Source: Crossaster papposus (Eukaryota; Echinodermata; Asteroidea; Velatida; Solasteridae). From it: 64,000 nt of DNA. The notes under the pieces are model-generated. The model searched no databases, had not been told where the DNA came from, and worked only from the letters and a program-made list of their open reading frames with translations. A program made the translations under genes and the position numbers. This document shows, piece after piece, positions 21,815-30,977 of the stretch. Numbering within the stretch: position 1 is the stretch's first letter; every line of letters begins with the position of its first letter. Where the stretch lies: positions 1,984,001 to 2,048,000 of the forward strand of contig JBAIAA010000258.1 of assembly GCA_037893245.1 (NCBI GenBank), in the 5' to 3' direction.

Positions 21815-22336
21815 TTTTACTTTATGCATTCGTAGGTGAGAAAAATACATAATAAAACAGTGTTAAATTGCAATTCTCTATCTAAAGTATTCTCGCGGTC
21901 GGACATCCGGGAACCTTGTTTTTCTTCCCATTGTTATGTACTTTAGCGCGAAGGGAAAATGTGAGGTTTAACGCATGTTGTTACGGACGGCTAAATAATC
22001 GTCCCATTCATCATAGGCACATTTAAATTATGACTGCAGTCGATGCGCTTAACGCGCGACGTCATGTTTAACATGTTGTAGTTGTTATGTTGTATAATCA
22101 ATCCTTTTAAACATGATATTTCGGCGTCGCGTTATATAACAACTATTTATATTACATGTGTGTACCTCTGTCGTATCTCTACTGTGTAAGAACGAACAAG
22201 GCTTCAAAAATCCATATTGTACAGGTATTGTACGATATTGCGCAATCTTGAAAAAAACAACACGTTTGTACGTGACGTGACTGTCGCACAATCCTCCATG
22301 ATTTGGACCAAGTGATACAATTTTGATACAGCTAAA
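21815..22336. repeat. Dispersed repeat, copy 2
   Basis: Homologous to 9219-9568, with an extra segment at about 21956-22110. Follows the gypsy integrase fragment. Confidence 0.75.
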
Positions 22337-22671
22337 GGAACCCCAAGAAAAAGGAACACCTCAACAAACGAAACAAGAACACAGAGTAATACATTCAGCA
22401 AAACAGTTTAATTATTACTAACAACTTAAATAAACATAACTAATTCATTTAATACAATCACAATAAATTAAGATATTACACTCGAACCCGATGTTATGTC
22501 CGTTACTTTTGATGGGGTCACCAGCTCAAAGGCACGCATCGGTGGATGATGTCAGGTTTCCAAGATGGCATTGGTAGTGTCTGGTGTTCCCCATGTTCAT
22601 ACCAAAACAAATAGCCCTGAAAATTAAGTTATATTATCACATCGTTTAATTTTTGGAAAATACTCGTCTTT

Positions 22672-23050
22672 TAAAGGTAGGATACACCATTGGTAATTAA
22701 TTGCTTGAATTGTCAAGAATGGGTGGATTTTGAAGGTTGTATTTTATAGTATAAAAAATAGTATATCGTTTAACTAACCTGTCCGAAGTGTTATGATCAT
22801 GGATGCTGAGAAAATCAAGAAAAACGGCGTTCGTTTTTAACTAGCGTCTGGCATTGTTTCTTATGTTGTTCTTGTTTGTGTTCGCGATTGCCGTCCAGCG
22901 ATCGGGAATTTTGGGATATCTAGTTAATTATAGGATATCTAGCGCAATCATTTTGCTGAATGCCTAAAATTATGATTTACTTTCAAACAAATAAGATATT
23001 TCTTAATAATTCGATAGTAAGATTTTTTGTTATCTGCATCTTACCTTTAC
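22672..23050. mobile_element. MITE family 'AAAGGTAG', copy 1
   Basis: Starts TAAAGGTAGGATACACCATT and ends with the inverted form ATCTTACCTTTA. It is inverted relative to, and diverged from, copies at 28101-28457 and 48387-48740. Shared internal landmarks are GTATTTTATAGTA, TCGTTTAACT.ACCTGTC and the GATCGCCGTCC-like core. Non-coding. Confidence 0.75.
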
Positions 23051-23249
23051 GTTACTTCTCGTTTAAATCATTAGGAACGAGTTTCCATTAACAGCTGTTT
23101 ATGAACAATTGCCACAATAATTATTCTTATTGATCAACCTGTACAAACATGTAATATACAAATCGTGATTATTGTTTATCACAAGTCGGTAGTATATGTT
23201 GTTATACAATAAAATATTACATCTAAACTTACAGAAAAATCTGGCATGA

Positions 23250-23474
23250 AATGCTTTGGCGACTTAGTAGCTTTGCTTTCATGATCTTGGCAATCTTAAA
23301 ACGGATGTCCTCCAAGTCATCGGCTATAACAACGCCGGAATACCCACATGACGGCTGATCAGGCCGGCATCAAAGGAGCTCAGATCCGTACCCCAAGGGT
23401 GGGGTCTCAGGCAGAGGCCTCGATGCCAATAGTTTTCAAGATGACGGTCAAGCTACTAAGTGCCACCAAAGTCT
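23250..23474. repeat. Short inverted-repeat element
   Basis: Imperfect arms of about 40 bp (23250-23292 and 23432-23474) share GCTTTGG, ACTTAGTAGCTT and ATCTTG. The spacer is about 140 bp and non-coding. Probably a MITE. Confidence 0.5.
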
Positions 23475-23490
23475 TTTACTTTATCTTATA

Positions 23491-24208
23491 TAGGGTACGT
23501 GTAGGTAATATGGGACTGTAGGTAATATGGGACGCATGAATTAAATTCGGCGCCTATTTAACTATAAAGCTTCAGAGACAAGAAATAGCGCCCTAAATAG
23601 TTGCGATAACTCATTGCCATCGCTGCCGACATGGCTAATTTGTTCGGGAACGGAGATCTCGGTGAAGAAATAATCAAAATTTGACAAGGTATGTTAAGTT
23701 GACAGAATTTTTTTGCTCTGATCTAAAAATAGATATTTCATGGAATGTACTGATATTAAAAACTGACCAGAGGGTGAGCTGAATTCTTGACATATTTAGA
23801 ATGCTTATGAAGTGTTTTGATTGTATTGAGGGTGTGGGGTCCTGTGTATAATTGTTTTAGGATTTATTATGCGTTGAATGGGAGCTCCGGTAGCGCAACA
23901 AGGTGCAGGTAATATGGGACGCCATAGGTGTGATAGAGCGGAATGAAATTGCATTTGAAAATTATATTACCATATACCATACGTCCCATATTACCTGCAC
24001 TGCAGGTAATATGGGACCTTTGGTGATGACGTCATAATTTGAATGTAACTGTCATAAATGGATACAACATGGTTTAAATTATATCATCAAAAGGAAGGGT
24101 AGTTGTTACTGATTCCAATAACCAATGTTTCTTTAGAATGATTTTATCTATCTTTATACAAATTATGCAAATGAGCTTAATGGTCCCATATTACCTGCAC
24201 CTACCCTA
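23491..24208. mobile_element. MITE with five copies of GGTAATATGGGAC
   Basis: Ends are TAGGGTA...GTAGGTAATATGGGAC and its inverse at 24183-24208. The same 13-mer recurs in tandem near 23524, again at about 23913, and as an inverted pair at about 23983-24018 that forms a palindrome. 718 bp with no coding frame. The repeated motif inside and at the ends is suggestive of transposase-binding sites. Confidence 0.75.
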
Positions 24209-25606
24209 CTACCTACATTAAATTTAACTAATCTTAAACCCACAAAGTAGATCTATGTACTAGTATAATCAGGTGAGAAAGAATCCTTTACTTTTCTTTA
24301 CAAACTTTATAAAATAAATGAATGATTCATTAAAAACCTCGATTCAGACCATACGTGTGTACAACTATCAAATCATACGATGAATACGTTTGCATGTTTA
24401 TGCAATAATAAGGAGTTGACATTCCAACAGATTACTGTGTTTAAACCATACCAAACATGTACGGAGCCTATGGCTCTGTGAGCATTAAGAAAGGGGAGTG
24501 CAGGTTATCGTTCTATAAAAACCGACGGTACTCCTAAAAGGACATGTTCTCAACGTACACGTCACCCACAAGTCACGATTGAAATACAATTCCTTGTTTT
24601 CTGTTCTCATATACATATATAAACACATACAACATTACATATAAATATATATTATTTTATTTATTATTATTATTTTGTTCACGCTTTAAATCCAAGTTCG
24701 TGACAGTGACGTGAAGTGAAGTTCAGGAACGCGCGAGCGCATTACATCAGAGTGTGGAGTTTTCGAAATACGCGCGCAGTACGCACCGGATAGCCAGTCA
24801 GCATCGTTTACCTTCTCTTCACGGCCAGGGGTTAGTGAAGAAACGCACACGCGCCCATGTTGGCTAGGCTGCTCCCGGACTCACCACGCAAGTGAAGATA
24901 TTTAAGGAACATACCATAATATAGCTAGAGGGGTGTTTCACAAAATATGAAGTTATTGTTTAACAAAGTTGTTTTTGTTTTGACGTATTTTACTTAAAAG
25001 GGATTATGAAAGACAAGAAATATGTAGTTGGCCGGCATTAAACGTACGATTAAATCCGGCCAATGTGCCTGGACATTGTTAATGCCCTCTCCTTGGCCTT
25101 CGGCTCGGGTATGAACGCGTCTAGGTCAGGTTTATTCCCTTATTAATTGGCCGTTTAGCGGTCCGTATAGAACGCATAGAGTTGCTGGGTGTAGTGCTAG
25201 TGATTGATTGCAATGAGAAGTCTGTCGATCGTCGTACGTGTACAGATTCTTACACTACCTTTACTACAAAGATAGTGCAGTGCTCGTTCAATATGTGCGG
25301 AATTACACATGTCAGCGATTCAACCATGAAAAATAGCCAAACCCCGAAACCAAAAATATCACTTTGGATAATGGTTGGATATTGGTGTGCAATACAAATG
25401 TAACACATACATGTATTATATAATGGCCTGTATCATCACAACATCGATACCCAAATGACTCAAGATAATTTACAACAGGATAAGACCTTGAGTTAACCTC
25501 AGATCTGTGAATAAGTGACTAAACCTGCATATACCAAGATACAAAGCTAACTATGCTTTCTTACTGTGCATCAAAATAAAGGTGAAGTTAAAAGTGCAAG
25601 GATCAT
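24209..25606. other. Gene-free stretch
   Basis: AT-rich with a CpG-rich patch near 24710-24890. No coding family is recognised. The frame at 25182-25403 is unsupported. Confidence 0.4.
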
Positions 25607-26964
25607 ATGGGGCAGCTCCCAACATTACACAAATCTGAATCCTGTACATTTGAAAGTTCCTCATACTGTGCTCAAACTCATTGTTTTACAATGTACACTG
25701 TTAGGCTGTTCGTCATACGTTATCCTAACATTGTTCTTTTTTTATCAATGTTAAAATCTATAGAGAGACATTTCATGCGCAGTTAAGGCAAAGGAGCTTT
25801 TTAGCAACCTTTCTGTAAGCTTCATTTCTCCAGCAATGTATGATTGTATTGAGCCAGGAATTGCTGTAACGGAGAAATTCCAACATTATCCGAATGCATA
25901 AATCAATGTCCACATAAATGGTTGCAATTGTAGGTAGCCAAGTGACACAGACAGTGCCTGTGATAATCAGAAATGTTTTGAGAGATTTGACATTTGAGCG
26001 ATGCAGCTGAACCTGTGCATCTTCAGCATTGATCTCAGCTGCTGCTATACGCTGCGCATGGTGCCTCGCAATTAACAGCAATTTTACATATGGAATAATG
26101 ATGCACAAAAGTAATATTATTACAACCGAAATATACAGTATGGCCAACAAATTTACTGTTACACGTCTTAAACATAATATCACTCTAGCTGACTCAATAG
26201 CAAGGCAGAATAGAGCTGCACATGCCAAGCCGATGTAAGCTCGTCTTTTGGTAACTAGAGTTTGTAGTCTCAGAGGTTGCGACACTGCAATGTATCGGAC
26301 CACAGTGATCATTGCCAGAATGCAAAATCCCAGAAGCTTTAAACAGTCTGTCACAGTTTTTAGGGCGTATTCAACAAGATCCTCCTAAAAGATAAGTAGA
26401 AGACCAGAAGTTCCCACACCAACATCAGATATCGTCAGAGCTACTAGCAGCAGTTTGGTGACGTCGTGCATGTCACGTATGCGGTGAAACACCAGCAGAG
26501 AAAACAAGTTGCAGATGAGACAAAACAATCAGATTGGAGCGAGAACACACTTGTACATCAAAATGCATTCATCAGAATCATTTAATAAGCCTGAGAACGA
26601 GCACATTTCTGTAATGTTTTCCATTGTGTGAGCCGTTATAATTCTTCGTGATGTTCTTTGCACACACCCAGGATGCAGTCCTGTAATTTCACCGTGATGC
26701 ATTCAAGACATCAATATCTACTTGGAGTAAAATCCATCTGACCACTCCCAAATCATTATACGGTTTTCCCAGCTGTTCTGTTTCAATTGCTATTTCAAAA
26801 TCTTCTGAAGTTCCGTAATACACCTTTAGATTCACAGTGTTTCAGCGATGACTAGTGACTTCTGTGTCTGTGGCGCAGCAAGAATTGTGCCTTACAAAAT
26901 GCATCTTAGCAGAATCACGGCAACCAGTTGGTCGATGAAAAGCATCACCAAACCTTGCCTTATA
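25607..26964. repeat. Duplicated GPCR block, locus B
   Basis: Paralogous to 11542-12911. Confidence 0.85.
25773..26624 (-). pseudogene. Class A GPCR, copy 2, two nonsense codons
   Basis: The minus-strand frame is better kept than in copy 1. An uninterrupted 193-residue segment covers TM4 to the C-tail, with VRYIAVSQPL, TWLPTIATIY, LNTIIHCWRN and a basic tail ending in CLNCA. The N-terminal part has a TGA in TM1 (about 26526-26528, after VLAPI) and a TAG at 26385-26387 before TM3. The rest is one frame from ATG 26624, so only these two stops appear to break it. No introns are seen, which suits an intronless lineage-specific receptor. The VRY and NTIIH variants of DRY and NPxxY occur in both copies or nearly so, so the ancestral gene was already atypical. 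Confidence 0.82.
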
Positions 26965-27113
26965 TATCGTCACCGACACCACGAAGTAACACTCGACCAC
27001 ACTTCCATGCAGTAAACAATTGTTTTAAAACAATTTAAAACAATTTAAATAGTTAATTATTATGGTAATTAGGTTAATGAGTGCAAGTAAAATAACGCGG
27101 TTTGGTGGATTGT

Positions 27114-27161
27114 TCGTTTTCACGAAGTAACACTCTATAGAGTGTTACTTCGTGAAAACGA
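27114..27161. repeat. 48-bp perfect palindrome
   Basis: 24-base arms with no spacer, centred at 27137/27138. Each arm is one CACGAAGTAACACT motif with flanks. Confidence 0.95.
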
Positions 27162-27529
27162 TTCTGAGTGTTGGGTTTGTAAATAAATGGACACAAGAGA
27201 CGAGCTTACTGTCGTGTTACTTTGTGCTGTAATTCGTGAAAACCAACATGGATGCCATAAACGGCATGGTACAGTAACAATGAATAGCGCCCTCATGTGA
27301 GCACAACTGAACAATGTAAAACAAACATTAAAGCAAATGGAAAACACAACACTGAGCACTTTGCATGTCTGTGTAGTTCCACGAAGTAACTCTCTACTCT
27401 CGTCCCCAGGGGTACACGCACATGTACATCAACACGGACATTTTACAGTGTACATGAATTGTACGCGCGCTCAATCAGTGTATTACGGCGCTCTACGGTC
27501 ATTATTGAAAACGACGTTGCATTCAAAGA

Positions 27530-27740
27530 TTTCGTTTTTACGAAGTAGCACTGATGCTTGTGTGCGCGCACTGTACGTATTTCCTGCAGATTTCGTTTCC
27601 ACGAAGTAGCACTGAGTTGTATGTGCGCGCACTGTACGGTTTTCTGCAGTTTTCGTTTTCACGAAGTAGCACTGATAATATCTTTGTGTACGTGCACTGT
27701 ACGGATTTTCTTCAGATTTCGTTTTCACGAAGTAACACTC
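27530..27740. repeat. Tandem repeat, about 60-bp unit, 3.3 copies
   Basis: Units begin CGTTTTCACGAAGTAGCACT or variants near 27533, 27595, 27653 and 27719. They share CGCACTGTACGG and TTTTCTGCAGA. Open frames here are only by-products of the repeat. Confidence 0.85.
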
Positions 27741-28620
27741 TTCTTAAATCTTTAATTAATTCGTAATTAATTAACCCGTGGAAACATAAGTAACACATTC
27801 ACGACGTTTTAATGTAGTACTTTATATAAATCCCAAACAGGTTTTCAATTCACATTTTATTTGCGGGATAATAACTTGCCAACATTCAAACGCGTTTATC
27901 TTCAAATCAAAACTATTCGCTGTGTGTACATGAGTGCTACTTCGTGGTGTCGGTGACGATATGTACATGTATAGTCCATCTGCAAAATAATAAGCATCTT
28001 GTTGACATAAATGTGCAACTATTGAAAGACCCTATTGTTATTTGGATCGACGCAGGCCATGGTAACCACGGAGCCAAAAGTGGTAGGTCTAATTTGCCTT
28101 CAAAGGTAGAATAGGCCTACACCATTGCAGATATCGACAAATTTTACCACCAAATTATTAGGAAATATATTACTTTTATTTGAAAGTAAATAACAATTGT
28201 AAACATCCATCAAAATAATTGCGCTAGATATTCTGTATTTTGTTCCAATTTTTTTTTTTTTTTTATTTAAAAAAAATCACCATCGCCGGACGGCGATCAC
28301 GAAAAAACCAAGAACAACATCAGAACAACTGCCCGACGCCGGTGGATTGTAACACTTTAGACAGGTCAGTTAAACGATATTTACTATAAAATACAACCCC
28401 CAAAACCACCCATTCATAATAATTCAAGCAATTACCAATAGTGTGTCCTACCTTTAATGCATGTCAACCATTCAGTTATTGATGAAGACCTTGAAATGTA
28501 AGGGTTGTGGGAGTCCTTCGTGGGAGTCCTTGATGCATTGCACATCTAGTGCAGGAAAGATGGCATTTTCTTAATTTGGAATGGTTAAATATAAACAATA
28601 ATTTGGGGAAAATGTTAATT
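27598..28620. repeat. Recent 1-kb duplication, copy 1
   Basis: Nearly identical, with a handful of substitutions and a poly-T length change, to 47881-48906. The copied DNA runs from the middle of the iteron repeat, through the right TIR, across unique flank and a whole MITE. It is therefore a segmental copy, not one transposon. Confidence 0.9.
28101..28457. mobile_element. MITE family 'AAAGGTAG', copy 2
   Basis: Ends CAAAGGTAGAATAGGC and CTACCTTTA. Absent from the equivalent place in locus A. Non-coding. Confidence 0.75.
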
Positions 28621-28797
28621 TGTTTTGCTTTGTTTTGGGTTTTGGATTTGATTACCACATCCCCCATAGACTTGTGTGCAATTTATCGGCCATGTGGGGT
28701 TAAAAAAAAAAAAGAAGATTGTTAAATCTTGTTGTGTGCATGTGTAGTTTGAATAGCGAACTGGCTTATTTCCAACAAGAGAAATGTACTTATTTAC

Positions 28798-28925
28798 GGG
28801 GGTTTATTGAGGGAATAACAGTGCGAGAACCCGGTCGTTCCATTACCAGCGGTCATCCCTAGCCCGGCCATTATCACACAGTAATGACCGGGTCCTCAAA
28901 CTGTTATTCCCTCTAATAAATACCC
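28798..28925. mobile_element. Short foldback element
   Basis: Imperfect arms of about 38 bp (28798-28836 and 28886-28925) share GGGAATAACAGT and ACCCGGTC in inverted order, around a 50-bp centre. Could extrude as a hairpin. Non-coding. Confidence 0.75.
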
Positions 28926-29126
28926 TTTTAACGAGAAAAATTGTGAAAATGCTCCAAATTCGTGACTTTTCTTTCGGCGATATTTCTAGTGTTTTTGTTT
29001 CATGTTCAGGGGCAATATTTTGCATGGTACCCTGTCTCTTAAATCTGTGTTGTTATTATTACCCATACTTTGAGACCAGACTAGCTGACTACTGATGCCA
29101 TTGATCTCCATTATGACTGAAGCCCT

Positions 29127-29393
29127 GGGGCCGTATTCACAAAACGACTTAAGTCCAAAAAAATAAGCACCCCACTTAAATACCCGACTTAGACAAATCT
29201 GAATGACTTAGCGGTATTCACAAAACATTTTTGCTAAGTACCCCACTTATTTTTGAGTCTTAAATCTAAGTGTGGTCTGACTAGTCTTAACTCGTTTAAG
29301 CGGGGCGCTTAGGTGTCATGGCGGCTTTTTTCAGTCCTTCGGTTTGTGCATTTTGGGCACAAAATTTGATATTCTAGGGGCTATAGGAAATCT
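29127..29393. mobile_element. Left piece of a split inverted-repeat element
   Basis: Begins GGGGCCGTATTCACAAAAC, the exact inverse of 45794-45812. CTTAAGT and CCCCACTTA motifs follow and recur inverted at 41627-41680 and 45722-45790. The element is cut at 29394 by the DIRS retrotransposon, resumes at 41096, is cut again at 41682, and ends at 45812. Flanks AGCCCT and AGCACT differ by one base and may be a target duplication. Confidence 0.7.
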
Positions 29394-29430
29394 CCCCCCC
29401 CACAGGAGTGTGGGACGAGTCTACGAATGA

Positions 29431-29578
29431 TACTTACCCAAATAGCTACTACGTATGCATATTTATTCAGCCGACAGGCTCAAACGCTAAAAGATTTAAT
29501 CAACCACCGAGCGCCCTCTCGGGGGCCTACCCATTATACTACGTCATGAGTCCGCCATTATACTTCCTCTTTTTTCTC
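29431..29578 (+). repeat. DIRS inverted terminal repeat (3' side of element)
   Basis: About 148 bp, inverted copy at 40934-41079. The outermost extra tip, 29394-29430, is unique to this end and begins with C8. Confidence 0.9.
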
Positions 29579-29636
29579 GCGCACTAAAGGTGAAAAACCA
29601 TCGTAACGCGAGCCGAGAGTGGGGAGGAGGGCGGGA

Positions 29637-29737
29637 AGCTATTTGGGTAAGTATCATTCGTAGACTCGTCCCACACTCCTGTGGGGGGGGGGGGAGTCTA
29701 CTTCATTCACTTACCCAAATAGCTACTACGTATGCAT
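29637..29737. repeat. DIRS internal complementary region
   Basis: 29637-29694 is the inverse of the element's left tip (29394-29446) and 29695-29737 is the inverse of its right tip (41051-41095). Placed together they equal the inverse of a right-to-left end junction. In DIRS elements such a region is thought to template completion of the circular cDNA. Confidence 0.9.
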
Positions 29738-29867
29738 AGAGTGGCACCGACAACCGGTGGCTGGGCAGGCGAGACGCCCTAAAATCAAATGGTTAAACAA
29801 CAGTGGATATATATACGTAGTGATTTAGACCATTTAGATTGAATATACATGTAAATGTATTACCTGC

Positions 29868-30977
29868 TTAGTTAGTCTCCTGGTCCGGCTGGGAAGGACT
29901 ACTGCGCAGGGTAGGGTTCGTAGACGAGGACTGGTGTTGTGTCAGTACCGTCTTCCCCGTGATCCCTCCAGTCTGGAGTACGTCACGTAGATAGCAAGAT
30001 GTGAATGTCGTGGCAGACTTCCAGCATGCTGCTTGAGAGATCTCCGAGATAGGGACCCCCCTAAAAAATGCCCAGGACGCCGCTACAGCGCGTACGTCAT
30101 GGGCTCGGACAAGGCCTTGGACAGAAGCATCACTTCTGGATGGCCAGTCAGCATGAGCAAATTTGATAGCCGCTACTATCCAACGCGCAATGGTGTCCCT
30201 TGAGGCGGGGCCATGTGGCTTTATGGTTGTAATAAAGAGCTGCATGCATTTATCCCTGAGTGTTTTAGTGTGTGCCAGATACCATTTCAGGGCGCGCACT
30301 GGGCACCATAATTTGTCTGAGGGGATAGAGGAGGTCGACTCTATTTTTGGGAGGAAAATATCAGGAGGGCTGAAACTTGCCGTCTGATTTTTCGTCAGGA
30401 AGGACGCCTTTGGGATCAGGCGAACCCCACCTGGTTCCCAGCGGATATGTCCCGAATCTAAAGTCAGCGCATGGATCTCGCTGCTCCGTCTAGCGGTAGC
30501 CGCTGCGAGCAGGAAGGCCAACTTTATAGATACCTGAAGGAGGGGTGCTTGGCCCAAGGGTTCGTATGGAGCCTTGGCCAAAATGTTCAGGACCTGACCT
30601 AGATCCCAGGATGGGACCAGTTTTCGGATTGTAGGTCTCTCGTTGAACATTCCCCGAAGTAGGCTAGTGATTGCAACATTAGAGGAGATAGATGAGCCAT
30701 CAGCGAAGCCTTTGTGAACTGCTGCTATGGCTGATCGATAATTTCGTATCGTTCCTACTGACAAATTGGCTCTGAACAATGACAGTAGGAATTCTGAACA
30801 ATGGCTTAAAGAAGCACAGAGCGGATCCACAGCCTGTTCTGCGCACCACCTACTATAACGTCGTAGTCGACTGTCATAGATCTGTCGCGTTGAGAGACGA
30901 CGTCCCTTTGCGGCCAGAGCTGCAGCGTCTTCAGAAAGACCTGCTGCTCGGAAGGCGCGCTTGACAGTGGCCAGCAT
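29868..30977 (-). CDS. DIRS tyrosine recombinase
   Basis: Start chosen at ATG 30977, giving 369 residues. The same frame is open far upstream, but that part is a shadow of the RT ORF. Residues 1-120 form the helical core-binding region (LSTRQIYDSRLRRYSRW). Catalytic residues are visible: Arg163/164 in TARRSSEIHAL, His293 and Arg296 in AHDVRAVAASW, Trp319 in ACWKSATTF, and the Tyr nucleophile at about 329 in SCYLRDV. The role by family is integration of circular element DNA by recombination. The ORF overlaps the RT ORF by 172 bases in another frame and so is probably made by internal initiation or frameshifting. No stop interrupts it. Confidence 0.85.
   Translation of the reverse strand: MLATVKRAFRAAGLSEDAAALAAKGRRLSTRQIYDSRLRRYSRWCAEQAVDPLCASLSHCSEFLLSLFRANLSVGTIRNYRSAIAAVHKGFADGSSISSNVAITSLLRGMFNERPTIRKLVPSWDLGQVLNILAKAPYEPLGQAPLLQVSIKLAFLLAAATARRSSEIHALTLDSGHIRWEPGGVRLIPKASFLTKNQTASFSPPDIFLPKIESTSSIPSDKLWCPVRALKWYLAHTKTLRDKCMQLFITTIKPHGPASRDTIARWIVAAIKFAHADWPSRSDASVQGLVRAHDVRAVAASWAFFRGVPISEISQAACWKSATTFTSCYLRDVLQTGGITGKTVLTQHQSSSTNPTLRSSPSQPDQETN

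Larger units (their letters stand above)
26966..27960. mobile_element. 1-kb DNA element with TIRs and CACGAAGTAACACT iterons
   Basis: The terminal arms match over 28 of 29 bases (about 26964-26992 against 27934-27962) and read TCGTCACCGACACCACGAAG inward. The motif CACGAAGTARCACT occurs about ten times in both orientations. Some copies form a 48-bp palindrome at 27114-27161, and others sit in a 60-bp tandem repeat at 27530-27740. No transposase is encoded. It lies exactly where locus A differs. Confidence 0.78.

Noticed and set aside
27337-27766. Small Cys/Phe-rich peptides repeated at 27.3-27.8 kb and 47.8-48.0 kb
   Set aside because: They follow the 60-bp iteron repeat; similarity reflects DNA duplication, not protein conservation.
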